Assembly: GCA_030424595.1 (NCBI GenBank)
Contig: JAUHWG010000048.1
Coordinates: forward strand, 1 to 49,580
Length of the DNA: 49,580 nucleotides
Source of the DNA: Polyangia bacterium
Lineage (GTDB): Bacteria > Myxococcota_A > Polyangia > Nannocystales > Nannocystaceae
Reading direction: 5' to 3'
Of the stretch, positions 22,367 through 31,124 are shown one piece after another. The position numbers and the translations under genes are program-made. The notes under the pieces are model-generated. The model searched no databases. It was not told where the DNA came from and saw only the letters and a program-made list of their open reading frames with translations. Position 1 is the stretch's first letter, and each line of letters opens with the position of its first letter.

Positions 22367-23539
22367 ATGAGCGAAGACGCCAAGCGGATCAAGATGCAGG
22401 ACGACGAGATCTTCACCGACGAGCACAGGGCGCTGCGAAAGACCGTCCGCGCCTTCGCCAAGGGGCTCTCGGAGCACGCGCTCGAGTGGGACGAGGCGGG
22501 GATCTTCCCCCGCGAGGTCTTCAAGCAGGCCGGCGACCTCGGCCTCCTGGGCATCCGCGCGGACCCCAACTTCGGCGGCCTCGGCCTCGACTGGTGGTAC
22601 ACGACCTGCTACGTCGAGGAGCTGGTCCAAAGCCGCAACGCCGGCCTCAACATGGCCCTGATGGTCCAGTCGGACATGGCGACGCCGATCATCAACGAGA
22701 TCGGCTCCGACGAGCTCAAGCGCGAGTTTTTGGAGCCCGCGATCGCCGGCGACAAGATCGCCGCCCTCGGCGTCTCCGAGCCCGGCGGCGGCTCCGACGT
22801 CGCCGCGATCCGGACCACCGCGAAGCGCGACGGCGACGACTACATCATCAACGGCCAGAAGCTCTGGATCACCAACGGCACCCGCGCGGACTTCATCACC
22901 CTCGCGGTCCGCACCGGCGACGACGGCTTTGGCGGGATCTCGCTGCTGGTCTTCCCGACCGACGTCAAGGGCTTCCACGTCGGCAAGAGCCTGAAGAAGA
23001 TCGGCAACAAGTCCTCCGACACCGCCGAGATCTTCTTCGAGGACTGCCGCGTCCCCGCCCGCTACCTCCTCGGCGAGGAGAACCAGGGCTTCTATCACAT
23101 CATGACCAACTTCCAGGGCGAGCGCCTCGTCGCCGCCCAGGGCTGCGTCGCCGGCATGGACCTCGCGGTCCGCGACGCGATCCGCTACGGCACCGATCGC
23201 AAGGCCTTCGGCCGGCCGGTGATGAAGTTCCAGGTCTGGCGCCACAAGATGGTCGAGCACCTCACCTCGATCGAGGCCGCCCGCCGCCTGACCTACTTCG
23301 CCACCGACAAGGTCAACAAGGCGCCGATGGCCGCGACCAAGGAGATCACGATGGCCAAGCTCTTCGCCGGCGATCTGGCGCAGAAGGTCATCTACGACTG
23401 CATGCAGATCCACGGCGGCTTCGGCTACGTCACCGAGTACGACATCAGCCGGGCCTGGACCGACATCCGCCTGATCACGATCGGCGGCGGGACCTCGGAG
23501 ATCATGAAGGAGATCCTGACCAAGCTCGAGGGGCTCTAG
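22367..23539 (+). CDS. Acyl-CoA dehydrogenase
   Basis: A 390-residue FAD flavoprotein of normal family length. Motifs: LGIRADPNFGGLGLDWW, the FAD/substrate segment ALGVSEPGGGSDVAAIRT, LWITNGTRADF, TDRKAFGRPVMKFQVWRHKM and the C-terminal IHGGFGYVTEYDISRAWTD with TIGGGTSEIMKEIL. It catalyses alpha,beta-dehydrogenation of an acyl-CoA, passing electrons to an electron-transfer flavoprotein. The GGGTSE end lacks the Glu found at the catalytic position of medium-chain enzymes, so the base must lie elsewhere, as in long-chain or isovaleryl types; chain preference is uncertain. Its TAG stop lies in the CTAG end of element M, copy A. Confidence 0.93.
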   Translation: MSEDAKRIKMQDDEIFTDEHRALRKTVRAFAKGLSEHALEWDEAGIFPREVFKQAGDLGLLGIRADPNFGGLGLDWWYTTCYVEELVQSRNAGLNMALMVQSDMATPIINEIGSDELKREFLEPAIAGDKIAALGVSEPGGGSDVAAIRTTAKRDGDDYIINGQKLWITNGTRADFITLAVRTGDDGFGGISLLVFPTDVKGFHVGKSLKKIGNKSSDTAEIFFEDCRVPARYLLGEENQGFYHIMTNFQGERLVAAQGCVAGMDLAVRDAIRYGTDRKAFGRPVMKFQVWRHKMVEHLTSIEAARRLTYFATDKVNKAPMAATKEITMAKLFAGDLAQKVIYDCMQIHGGFGYVTEYDISRAWTDIRLITIGGGTSEIMKEILTKLEGL

Positions 23540-23701
23540 CAGCCCGTGGCAAGAGTCCCGCGCGCTCTCACTTGCCCTCGCCGTCCCTCTCGACTCGGCC
23601 AAAACTTGCAGTACGGCCCGGTACAGCGGCGTTTCATCCAAGCCAAGAGGACCAACGATTGCGGCGCGAGAGCACACGGGACTTTCACCACGGGCTGCTA
23701 G
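23536..23701 (-). mobile_element. MITE-like element M, copy A
   Basis: A 166-bp segment with CTAG at both ends. Just inside are terminal inverted repeats CAGCCCGTGG (left) and CCACGGGCTG (right), perfect for 10 bp (14 bp counting CTAG) and extending to about 32 bp with five mismatches. The interior has no coding capacity. The left CTAG contains the acyl-CoA dehydrogenase stop codon; the right one lies 5 bp before the GTG start of the GNAT gene. The reverse strand matches copy B at 30954-31128 closely. CTAG fits a 4-bp YTAR target duplication as made by some IS5-family elements; that link is inference. Confidence 0.75.
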
Positions 23702-23706
23702 GCGCC

Positions 23707-24597
23707 GTGTCACGGGAGGAGAGCCCGCTCTTCGCCGACCGGGCGCTGGTCGCCCGGATCGAGGCGGCCGAGCGCGACCTCGTCCGCAGCTGCACCCTCA
23801 CGGCCCTTGAGCACGATCCGACGCTCCGCGAGCGCGGCCTGTGCCGTGACATCGCCGGCGGCGTCGCGACCTTCAGCCGCGATGATTCGCCGCTGAACAA
23901 GGTCGCCGGCCTGGGGCTGCAGGGTCCGGTCGACCCGAGCGCCCTCGAAGCTGTCGAGCTCGCCTACGCGGAGCGCGGAGCGGCGACCGTCGTCGAGCTC
24001 TCGAGCCTCGCCGATCCCTCGCTCCCGAGGCTCCTCAGCGCCCGCGGCTACGTCGTCGTCGGCTTTGAGAACGTCCTCGGTCGCGCGCTGCGGGGGCGGG
24101 GCGACGCCGCCACGCCGACCACGATCACCACTCGACAGAGCCCGCCCGAGGAGTACGAGCGCTGGCTCGACATCCTCGTCTCCGGCTTCGTCGAACCATC
24201 CGCGGACGACCCTGAGACCCACGCGCCGATGACCCGCGAGAGCCTCCTGCCGGTGCTCCGCGGCATGGCCCAGGCCGACAGCTTTCGCCGCTACCTCGCC
24301 GAGGTCGACGGCGCGGCCGCCGGAGGTGCGTCGATCCGCGTCGATCGCCCGCGCCGCATCGCCCAGCTCTGCGGCGCCGCCACCCTCCCCGCCTATCGTC
24401 GCCGCGGGGTCCAGGGCGCGCTCCTCCGGGCCCGCCTCGCCGACGCCCGCGACCTTGGCTGCGAGCTCGTCGTCGTGACCACGCAGCCGGGCTCGACCTC
24501 CCAGCACAACGTCCAGCGTCAGGGCTTTCAGCTCCTCTACACCAGGGCCATCTTCGCCAAGGACGCTCCAGACCCGGCGGACCCCGCCGCCCGCTGA
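23707..24597 (+). CDS. GNAT-family N-acetyltransferase
   Basis: A 296-residue protein from GTG 23707; upstream in-frame sequence belongs to element M and to the dehydrogenase in another frame. The C-terminal half carries the acetyl-CoA motif: a beta-strand IAQLCGAATLPAYRRRGVQG followed by ALLRARLADARDLGCELVVV and a final GFQLLYTRAIF strand. The QxxGxG-like loop is RRRGVQGAL. The N-terminal half (VELAYAERGAATVVELSSLA, SARGYVVVGFENVLGR) looks like a second, degenerate GNAT fold, so this may be a tandem GNAT protein. The substrate is unknown. Element M lies immediately upstream and may carry or have replaced its promoter. Confidence 0.8.
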   Translation: MSREESPLFADRALVARIEAAERDLVRSCTLTALEHDPTLRERGLCRDIAGGVATFSRDDSPLNKVAGLGLQGPVDPSALEAVELAYAERGAATVVELSSLADPSLPRLLSARGYVVVGFENVLGRALRGRGDAATPTTITTRQSPPEEYERWLDILVSGFVEPSADDPETHAPMTRESLLPVLRGMAQADSFRRYLAEVDGAAAGGASIRVDRPRRIAQLCGAATLPAYRRRGVQGALLRARLADARDLGCELVVVTTQPGSTSQHNVQRQGFQLLYTRAIFAKDAPDPADPAAR

Positions 24598-24754
24598 GCG
24601 GGCCCTCGCGAGCCCGCCGAGCTATCCTCACCTTCAGGCCTCACCTTCAGGCCTCATCTTCAAGCCTTCCTTCAAGCCAAGAGGGCCTGCACCGGACCGA
24701 CACCGGACCTGCACCGGCCCCGCCCCTCTCTCCCGATCGAAAGCGACGACGACC
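24598..24754. repeat. Short tandem repeats in an intergenic gap
   Basis: Three imperfect copies of a TCACCTTCAGGCC-type unit (about 24629-24670) are followed by GCACCGGACC-type copies (about 24690-24720). A TATCCT box lies at 24622-24627, too far from the next start to be a leaderless promoter. No gene seen. Confidence 0.6.
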
Positions 24755-25321
24755 ATGCTCCCCCTGCGCCGACTCTCCCCCCTCACGCTCACCTTCGCCC
24801 TCCTCGGCGCCTCCGCGGCGGCGAGTGGCTGTCAGTCCGAGAGCCACGCGAAGCCCACCCAGGCCGCGGAGCCGACCCCGAGCGACGCCGCCACAGGCGA
24901 GCACCGCTGCACCGTGACGATCGCCGAGAAGAACGGCGGCGGCGTCTCAGGGGTCGCCAGCGGCGACGACGAAGGGGCCGTTCTCGACGCCGCGCTGGCC
25001 GACGCCTGCGCCCAGCTAGGCGAGGCCGAGCGCCCCTACTGCCGCGACGAGAGCCGCTACGAGGTGACCATCTCCGGCTCCTCCAGCGAGCTCAACGGGG
25101 TCAAGAGCTTCACCAAGACCGTCCGCCTGACGCCGACGAAGAAGCCCCAGGTCTTCACCGGCGAGGGCTCCTCCGAGGACTCGAGCCAAGCCGCCTGCAA
25201 GGCCGCGATCGTCGTCGCCTGCGAGGCCGCAGGGGCGACCGGAGACTGCGTCGCCGCCGGCACCCACGACAAGCGCAGCGAGGGGATCTCGAGCGTGAAC
25301 ACCTCGGTCACCCAGCGCTGA
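24755..25321 (+). CDS. Lipoprotein of unknown function
   Basis: A 188-residue protein. Signal peptide with lipobox AASGC (Cys26), a short Thr/Ala/Pro spacer, then a compact domain with six cysteines (HRCTVTIAEKNGGG, LADACAQLGEAERPYC, ACKAAIVVACEAAGATGDC). The two halves CTVTIAEKNGGGVSG-x-ASGDDEGAVLDAALADAC and the later GEGSSEDSSQAACKAAIVVAC share spacing, so the domain may be an internal duplication. No family recognised. It stands alone and is convergent with the small gene that follows. Confidence 0.7.
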   Translation: MLPLRRLSPLTLTFALLGASAAASGCQSESHAKPTQAAEPTPSDAATGEHRCTVTIAEKNGGGVSGVASGDDEGAVLDAALADACAQLGEAERPYCRDESRYEVTISGSSSELNGVKSFTKTVRLTPTKKPQVFTGEGSSEDSSQAACKAAIVVACEAAGATGDCVAAGTHDKRSEGISSVNTSVTQR

Positions 25322-25351
25322 GACAACCGCCCCCCCCCCGCCGCACGACCG

Positions 25352-25537
25352 CTACGGCTCTCTCCGCTCGAGCTCGTCGAGCGCCTCCTCGAAGCGTCGC
25401 CTCGCCCGGTCGACACCCGCCGGATCGCCGGCCTTGTCCGCCTCGGACATCTCCTCCATAAGCGGATCGAAGATCTCCGGGAACTGGGTGAAGAGCCACA
25501 ATCGGCGCCAGAACGCGAGGAGCTCCTGCTCTCTCAC
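25352..25537 (-). CDS. Small acidic helical protein
   Basis: A 61-residue protein starting at a GTG preceded by a purine-rich GAGAGAG stretch. The sequence is amphipathic and helical (LLAFWRRLWLFTQFPEIFDP, then EEMSEADKAGDPAGVDRARR and FEEALDELERREP). Codon bias matches real genes here, and no competing frame overlaps it convincingly. Probably a small regulatory or accessory protein. Family not recognised. Confidence 0.6.
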   Translation of the reverse strand: MREQELLAFWRRLWLFTQFPEIFDPLMEEMSEADKAGDPAGVDRARRRFEEALDELERREP

Positions 25538-25697
25538 CTCTCTCTGTGTGTGCTCTCTCCGATGGGGCCTAGCGTCCCAGAGGGGCGAGCGGCCGTCGAG
25601 CGTGCGCGAGGTTCGTCCGTGAGCGCGCAGATCCGAGAGTTCGCAGCCCCTCGCGGATCTGCGCGCTCCGGCCCCACGCCCGACGTCGCCGCCGAGC

Positions 25698-25703
25698 TAT
25701 CCT
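25698..25703 (+). promoter_or_regulatory. -10-like box TATCCT, near-leaderless promoter candidate
   Basis: TATCCT ends 10 nt before ATG 25714, giving a leader of at most a few nucleotides and no Shine-Dalgarno sequence. Confidence 0.4.
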
Positions 25704-25713
25704 CGGCGCCCGC

Positions 25714-26559
25714 ATGCCGCAGCTCTCCGCCGTTCGTCGCTTCGCCCTCTGGCTCTTCAGCGAGCCCGAGAGCCCCTACGTCTCGACCAACGTCCTCATC
25801 GACTTCGCGGCCGCGCGGGACTATCTCGCGGCGATCAACGCCGAGGACGAGACGCCCCGCGTGACCATCCAGCACCTCTTCACGGCGGCGGTCGCCCGGG
25901 TCTTCTCCGAGTTCCCGGAGGCCAACGGTCGCGTCATCGGCCGCCGGATCGAGCGCTTCGACCGGGTCGACGTCGCAGCGCCGGTCAACCTGCTCGACCA
26001 CGACAGCTCCGGCGGGATGGAGCTCGGCCTGGTCCTCCTCCACGGCGTCGACCGGATGAGCCTGCGCGAGGTCGCGGCGAAGACCAGCAAGGTCGTCGCC
26101 CAGGAGCGGCAGGGGCGGCCGACCCATCCGCTGGTCCGCCTCGGCCTGCCGATCGCCGAGCACCTGCCGGGGGCCGTCTTCGACACCTTCCTCGACCTCA
26201 GCTCCTACCTCGCCCGCAGCCGCCTCGCGTCGCCGCTGATGCGCCGCTTCCTCGGCGTCTCGACCGTCATCACCAACCCAGGCGCCGCCTTCCGCGACAT
26301 CAAGGGCGGAAAATTCATCGGCGGGTCGATGGTCCCGCCGACCCGCCTCATCCCCCTGGGCTCCGTCTTCGGGATCTCCGCGCTCCAGGACGAGGTCTTC
26401 GTCGTCGACGGCGCGCCCGTGGTCTCTCCGGGGCTGCCGGTGCTCTTCATCTTCGACCACCGCCTCTTCGACGGGGTAATGTGCAGCCGGATCCTGCGTC
26501 GCCTGATCGAGCTCCTCCAGGACCCGCAGAGCACCTTCGGCCCCGCCGGGCGGACCTGA
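25714..26559 (+). CDS. Stand-alone 2-oxoacid dehydrogenase E2-type acyltransferase domain
   Basis: A 281-residue protein equal to the catalytic domain of dihydrolipoyl acyltransferases, without the lipoyl and peripheral-subunit-binding domains. The active-site motif FDHRLFDG is intact (His249, Asp253), and SVFGISALQDEVFVVDGAPV and VSTVITNPGA align with the core trimer fold (chloramphenicol-acetyltransferase-like). Lacking a lipoyl arm, it probably transfers acyl groups from CoA to another acceptor or acts as a structural protein. No E1 or E3 gene lies nearby. It may be linked to the YegD-like Hsp70 that starts about 105 bp downstream on the same strand. Confidence 0.82.
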   Translation: MPQLSAVRRFALWLFSEPESPYVSTNVLIDFAAARDYLAAINAEDETPRVTIQHLFTAAVARVFSEFPEANGRVIGRRIERFDRVDVAAPVNLLDHDSSGGMELGLVLLHGVDRMSLREVAAKTSKVVAQERQGRPTHPLVRLGLPIAEHLPGAVFDTFLDLSSYLARSRLASPLMRRFLGVSTVITNPGAAFRDIKGGKFIGGSMVPPTRLIPLGSVFGISALQDEVFVVDGAPVVSPGLPVLFIFDHRLFDGVMCSRILRRLIELLQDPQSTFGPAGRT

Positions 26560-26665
26560 GCACGCAGGCGTGAGCCGGTCGCGATCGCCCCCGCGTTCGC
26601 TGACCTCCCACCTCCGCGACCGGCGGCTTTCATGCGCCGCCTTCCCGAGCTATGTCACCCCTTCT

Positions 26666-27967
26666 ATGAGCGAAGCCCTCCAGCCGATCTGCGGCGTCGA
26701 CTTCGGCACGTCGAACAGCGTCGTCGCCCTCCTCGGCGCCGACGCCCGCCCCCGATTCGCGGAATTCTCGCTCCTCGGAGCGATGACCCGGAGCTTCCGC
26801 TCCCTCCTCTTCTTCGACCTGGAGGAGCAGCACCACCGCGAGCCGCTCCACTTCGAGGCGGGGCCGGAGGGGATCGAGGCCTACCTCGAGGCCTACGGCG
26901 AGGGTCGACTGATCCAGTCCTTCAAGACCCACCTGACCTCGCAGGGGCTGGGCCGCACCCAGATTGGCCCGCACAACGAGGACCTCGACGGGCTCATCGC
27001 CCACTTCCTCCGCCGCCTCTTCGAGCGCGCCGAGGCCAACCTCGGCCGTCCGGTGGAGCGCGCGGTCTTCGGCCGCCCGGTCCGCTTCGCCGGCGCCAAG
27101 GAGAGCGCGGACGACGAGCGCGCTGAGCAGCGGCTGCGCAAGGCCGCCGCCGCCGCGGGCGTCCGCGAGGTCCACGTCGAGCTCGAGCCGATCGCCGCCG
27201 CCTACCACTACGAGTCCCGCCTAGAGCGCGACGAGGTCGCGCTGATCGCCGACTTTGGCGCGGGCACGACCGACTTCTGCGTCATGCGGATAGGCCCCAG
27301 CCGCCGCGAGCACGAGGATCGCAGCGCTGATGTCCTCGCCACCGGCGGGATCGGGGTCGCCGGCGACAACCTCGACGCCGCTCTGATCCAAAACGTCATC
27401 GCCCCCAAGCTCGGCAAGGGCAGCCACTACCACGAGTTCGGCCGCACCCACATCATCCCAAACTCCTACTACAACAAGCTCTCGCGCTGGCATCAGCTCT
27501 CGTTCCTCCGCGGCGACCGGACCCGCAAGGACCTCGGCCGCCTACAACAGCACGCCGACGAGCCCGAGGCGATCGCCGCCCTCATCGAGATCATCGAGGA
27601 CAACCAAGGCTTTCACCTCCACAAGTCGATCGAGCAGCTCAAGATCGGCCTCTCCCAGCGCGAGCGCGCCGACTTCCTCTACCGCCACGACGAGCTCGAG
27701 ATCGTCAGCGAGGTCGCCCGCGCCGACTTCGAGTCGTGGATCGCCGAGGACGTCGAGAGCATCACGGAGAGCCTCGACGCCACCCTCGCCTCCGCCGGCC
27801 TCTCCCCCGCTGACGTCGACCGCGTCTTCATGACCGGCGGCACCGCCTTCGTCCCCTGCGTCCGCGAGCGCTTCGCCAGCCGCTTCGGCGAGGGCAAGCT
27901 GAGCCGGGGCGACGAGCTCTCGTCGATCGCCTCCGGCCTCGCCGCTCGGGGCGGGCGACTGAGCTAG
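26666..27967 (+). CDS. Hsp70-like ATPase of the YegD type
   Basis: A 433-residue actin/Hsp70-fold ATPase lacking the Hsp70 substrate-binding domain. The start ATG 26666 precedes the phosphate-1 loop CGVDFGTSNSVVAL (residues 9-22). Phosphate-2 is ALIADFGAGTTDFCVMRI and the adenosine motif is FMTGGTAFVPCVRERF. The segment SFKTHLTSQGLG, then AVFGRPVRFAGA and ELEPIAAAYHYES matches YegD-like proteins, which are ATP-dependent but of unclear role. The final TAG is inside the CTAG of element M, copy C. The adjacent acyltransferase gene may be cotranscribed. Confidence 0.88.
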   Translation: MSEALQPICGVDFGTSNSVVALLGADARPRFAEFSLLGAMTRSFRSLLFFDLEEQHHREPLHFEAGPEGIEAYLEAYGEGRLIQSFKTHLTSQGLGRTQIGPHNEDLDGLIAHFLRRLFERAEANLGRPVERAVFGRPVRFAGAKESADDERAEQRLRKAAAAAGVREVHVELEPIAAAYHYESRLERDEVALIADFGAGTTDFCVMRIGPSRREHEDRSADVLATGGIGVAGDNLDAALIQNVIAPKLGKGSHYHEFGRTHIIPNSYYNKLSRWHQLSFLRGDRTRKDLGRLQQHADEPEAIAALIEIIEDNQGFHLHKSIEQLKIGLSQRERADFLYRHDELEIVSEVARADFESWIAEDVESITESLDATLASAGLSPADVDRVFMTGGTAFVPCVRERFASRFGEGKLSRGDELSSIASGLAARGGRLS

Positions 27968-28104
27968 GAGGCCGGCTCGGCCAAGGCTCCCGGCACAGCC
28001 CGGCACACCCGATAAGGCCCGGTACAGCCGAGACCGCGGTGTTTCGCCGAAGTCCGGCCCGCGCTGATTGTGCGCCTGGACGACCACGACGAACGGGCTT
28101 CTCG
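27964..28104 (+). mobile_element. MITE-like element M, copy C (degenerate)
   Basis: About 141 bp starting with CTAGGAGGCCG, which resembles the reverse-strand right end of copy B (CTAGGAGGCCGTC). The interior keeps the GGCCCGGTACAGC and GTGTTTCGCCGAAG blocks of copies A and B. The right end reads CGAACGGGCTTCTCG, close to CCACGGGCTGCTAG. The left CTAG holds the stop codon of the Hsp70-like gene. It is clearly more decayed than copies A and B. Confidence 0.55.
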
Positions 28105-28206
28105 ATCCCTCTACGGGGACCCTAAACGGCGTCCCTGATGATCTGGCGGAGATGGCCTCAGCCGCCGTGCGAGGCCGCGGAGGCGTGTTCGACCGACCGC
28201 AGAGGC

Positions 28207-28212
28207 TATGCT
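28207..28212 (+). promoter_or_regulatory. -10-like box TATGCT, leaderless promoter candidate
   Basis: TATGCT ends 6 nt before GTG 28219. The spacing supports this GTG as the start rather than the in-frame ATG at 28138. Confidence 0.35.
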
Positions 28213-28218
28213 GCGAGC

Positions 28219-28782
28219 GTGCGCACCTATTATCGAAAGCTCGACTTTCGGACGACGAGCTACGCCGCAGCCGTCGACGCCCGCGAACGGGTCGACCGCC
28301 TCGTCGGCCTCACCGTCCTCCGCGCGCACGAGCGCAAGCTCGGCTTCCTCGAGCGGGAGCGGCTATGGGGCGAGGAGTACATGTGTCGGCTCCTCGTCGA
28401 GGTCCGGGTGGAGCGTCAGATCTCCGACCCCTATCGGATGGACGCCGACGCGTCGCTGCGGACGCTGCACGACGAGCTGGCGACGCTCATGGAGACGCTC
28501 GGCGCGACCGACGAGGTCGTGACCCACGCGATCGCCTTCTTTGAGTCCGTCGCGGTGGAGCCCGCGCTCATCGAGCGCCTGGTCGCCGAGCTGACCGACA
28601 AGTCGAGGGAGCTCAAGATTAAGGCCGAGTTCTCGCGGGTGTTGAAGGAGACCTTGATCGGCGACGAGGTCGCGCTGACAGGCCGGCTCCGCGGGCCCGT
28701 TCACGCCGTCAACGAGCTGGCAAAGCTCGTCCAACGGAGCCACATCGTCCCGGCTCAGGCGGTCCGGGTCGACTACGGCTAG
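28219..28782 (+). CDS. Hypothetical helical protein
   Basis: A 187-residue protein if it starts at GTG 28219 (VRTYYRKLDFRTTSYAAAVD). The chain is alpha-helical and charged, with YAAAVDARERVDRLVGLTVL, RLWGEEYMCRLLVEVRVERQ, DELATLMETLGATDEVVTHA and DKSRELKIKAEFSRVLKETL. No signal peptide or membrane helix. I do not recognise a family. It lies between element M copy C and the FAD oxidoreductase, and the gap to the latter (130 bp) leaves cotranscription open. Confidence 0.6.
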   Translation: MRTYYRKLDFRTTSYAAAVDARERVDRLVGLTVLRAHERKLGFLERERLWGEEYMCRLLVEVRVERQISDPYRMDADASLRTLHDELATLMETLGATDEVVTHAIAFFESVAVEPALIERLVAELTDKSRELKIKAEFSRVLKETLIGDEVALTGRLRGPVHAVNELAKLVQRSHIVPAQAVRVDYG

Positions 28783-28912
28783 GCCGCGCGAATACGACAC
28801 CGAGACGGGTCCCCGTGCAGACCCTACGCCCGCTGCGGAGGTCCGTCGCGCCTCGTGCCGGACGGGCACAGGCACAGGCACAGGACCCCCCGAGGTGCGA
28901 CAATCATCGGCG

Positions 28913-30142
28913 ATGGCGGCCGTGGTGGATGTGGACATGCTCATCGTCGGTGGAGGTCCCGCGGGGGTGTCGACGGCCCTCTTCGCCGCCGCCGAGGATC
29001 CGACGAACGTCGATCGGATCCTCGTCGTCGAGCGCGGCCGCTACCCTCGAGAGAAGATCTGTGCGGGAGCGCTGGGGGGTCGCGCGGACCGGGCCCTCGC
29101 CGAGATCGGGGTCCATGTCGAGGTCCCTGGGCGGGCCGTCTGTGGTGTCAGCGTCCGCTCCCCGCTCGGGACGCTCGTCGCCCGTCGTGACGCTCCGATC
29201 GGGCGTGTCGTCCGTCGTCGTGATTTTGACAGCGCCTTCGCCGACGCGGCCAAGGCCCGCGGCGTCCCCTTTCTCGAGGGCTCCGGGGTCGTATCCCTTG
29301 ATCGCCGGCCTGACTGCGTAGAGGTCACGCTCGACGACGGTCGTCAGCTCCGGGCGCGCGCGGTCGTCGGCGCCGACGGGGTCGGGAGCATCATTCGCCG
29401 ATCGATCGGCGTCCGGCGCAAGAGCTTCTACGCCCAGGCGATCGAGGTCGACACCGCCGCAGGCGTCGACGACCCCGACCCGGGGCTGCTCCACTTCGAC
29501 GCCACGGACCGATCCCTGCGCGGCTATGTCTGGGACTTTCCGACGATCGTCGACGACCGACCGATGGTCTGCCGCGGCGTCTACGAGCTGCGAGGCCGCC
29601 TTGACGGTCGCGACACAGCGGCCAGCCAGGGTCCCCGTCCTCAGCTCGGCGTGAAGGAGCGGCTGCTCCGTCACCTCGATCAGCGGGGTGTCGACCCGAC
29701 CGGGCTACGCTTCAAGCGCTACTCGGAGCGGGCCCTCTCCCTCCACGAGCCGATCGCCGTCCCCCGGGCCATGCTCGTCGGTGAGGCGGCGGGGATCGAC
29801 GCCCTCCTCGGCGAAGGCATCGCCCAGGCCGTCCTCTACGGCAAGACCGCCGGCCCCTATCTGGCCCGCGCGATCCGCCGCGGTGACTACAGCTTCGCCG
29901 ACTGGCAGCGGGTCTTCTCGACCTCGCGCGTCGGCCTCGATCTCCGCCTCCGGGCGCGGATGGCGAGCTGGATCTACGACGACGCTCGTCCCCTCGCGGA
30001 GCGCTTCATCACCCGAAGCCAGGCCTTCGCCACCGCCGGGATCCACTACTTCGCCGGCGACCAAGTGCCGCGCTGGGCCCTCGCCCGCTCCGCGCTGGGC
30101 CTCGCGCAGGCGACCCTCCAGGGCCATCCCTTTCGCTTTTGA
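28913..30142 (+). CDS. FAD-dependent oxidoreductase, geranylgeranyl-reductase-like
   Basis: A 409-residue flavoprotein. The FAD dinucleotide fold GGGPAGVSTALFAA occurs at about 14-27 (MLIVGGGPAG), followed by the acidic VVERGRYPREKICAGALGGR segment, typical of the FixC/geranylgeranyl reductase/halogenase group. The second FAD motif is VVGADGVGSIIRRSIG, and the third is MLVGEAAGIDALLGEGIAQA. It should reduce or oxidise a hydrophobic or polyprenyl-type substrate using FAD. The ATG at 28913 is preferred over a GTG at 28895 because six residues before the ATG lack family similarity. No isoprenoid genes lie next to it. Confidence 0.85.
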   Translation: MAAVVDVDMLIVGGGPAGVSTALFAAAEDPTNVDRILVVERGRYPREKICAGALGGRADRALAEIGVHVEVPGRAVCGVSVRSPLGTLVARRDAPIGRVVRRRDFDSAFADAAKARGVPFLEGSGVVSLDRRPDCVEVTLDDGRQLRARAVVGADGVGSIIRRSIGVRRKSFYAQAIEVDTAAGVDDPDPGLLHFDATDRSLRGYVWDFPTIVDDRPMVCRGVYELRGRLDGRDTAASQGPRPQLGVKERLLRHLDQRGVDPTGLRFKRYSERALSLHEPIAVPRAMLVGEAAGIDALLGEGIAQAVLYGKTAGPYLARAIRRGDYSFADWQRVFSTSRVGLDLRLRARMASWIYDDARPLAERFITRSQAFATAGIHYFAGDQVPRWALARSALGLAQATLQGHPFRF

Positions 30143-30180
30143 GGGTCTCGCAGCCCGTCGCGAGCGTCCGCGACGATCGC

Positions 30181-30669
30181 TCAGAACGACACAAGCAAAC
30201 CCGCAGGACTAGCAGTGATCCGCGACCCATACCTGCTCCGCGCTCGTCGACGCATCGACCCACCGATGGCCGCGACGACGATGCCCGAGACCAACATCGA
30301 CGCCCCGACGACCCCGACCAGAGACATCGAATTTGCCAGCTTGAGGGTGCGGCTAGCCGCGTTGGGATCGTCGAATTCGAGCGAAAGCCCCCGTCCGGGG
30401 TTGCCCGCATGGATGCCGCCAAAAACACTAAAGCCCAGCGTCCCGGATAGCAGCCCCACGCCTGCGACAACCCCGCCTGAAACTAGCAACCTCCGACTTT
30501 TGGCGAGCCCTATCCGCGTCACCTCGTCATTCGCGGTCGACCCCGAGTAGACGAGGGGGGCCGGTACCGACTCCGACTCCGACTCCGGCGCCGATGCCTG
30601 CGCCGACTCCGGCGCCAGTGTCGATAGCGCGATGACGCCACAAAGAAGGCCGCGACACAAAGACATCAT
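30181..30669 (-). CDS. Small secreted or membrane protein, function unknown
   Basis: A 162-residue protein from ATG 30669 (a second ATG follows directly). A signal-peptide-like segment (SLCRGLLCGVIALSTLAPES) is followed by an Asp/Glu/Ser stretch, then two hydrophobic helices: SGGVVAGVGLLSGTLGFSVF and MSLVGVVGASMLVSGIVVAA. The tail is basic (GGSMRRRARSRYGSR). GC content is lower than in most neighbours. Family not recognised. It converges with the FAD oxidoreductase gene. Confidence 0.6.
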   Translation of the reverse strand: MMSLCRGLLCGVIALSTLAPESAQASAPESESESVPAPLVYSGSTANDEVTRIGLAKSRRLLVSGGVVAGVGLLSGTLGFSVFGGIHAGNPGRGLSLEFDDPNAASRTLKLANSMSLVGVVGASMLVSGIVVAAIGGSMRRRARSRYGSRITASPAGLLVSF

Positions 30670-31124
30670 ACACAGACTCTGCCTATCTACGCACAAGCGT
30701 GGACTCCTGGTCGATGGCCGAATGGGCCCACTCGGACGCACGGGACTACGGTCAAGAGGAATCGCAGGTCCTCGCTCCACGCCCCTACGCATTGTGAGCC
30801 TCTATGGCACCCGAGATTCAGCGTAGAAATTCTATATCGAACCGACCTGCCACGGTCAAGGGCTATCTCCTCGAACGCGGTGTCCACGATGCAGGTCAGC
30901 GCCTCGACTTGTCGGCACGATGAGATGCGCTCATACCGTGAATGTAGCCAATCCGAGCAGGCCGTGGTGAAAGTCCCGTGGGCTCTCGCGCAGCAATCGT
31001 CGGTCCTCTTGGCTTCGACGAAACGCCGCTGTACCGGGCCCAACCGCAAGCTCTGGCGGAGCCGACGAGGGCCGACGAGGGCCGACGAGAGCTGGAGAGC
31101 GCGCGGGACTCTTGCGACGGCCTC
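30670..31124. other. Intergenic region containing element M copy B
   Basis: About 455 bp without a gene. The left 280 bp are lower in GC than the surroundings and carry stops in most frames; a minus-strand frame across it starts inside element M and looks spurious. The right 170 bp are copy B of element M. Confidence 0.5.

Noticed and set aside
22174..23706. Long open frame upstream of the GNAT start in the same frame
   Set aside because: It overlaps the acyl-CoA dehydrogenase in another frame and reads as arginine-rich noise; the GNAT protein starts at 23707.
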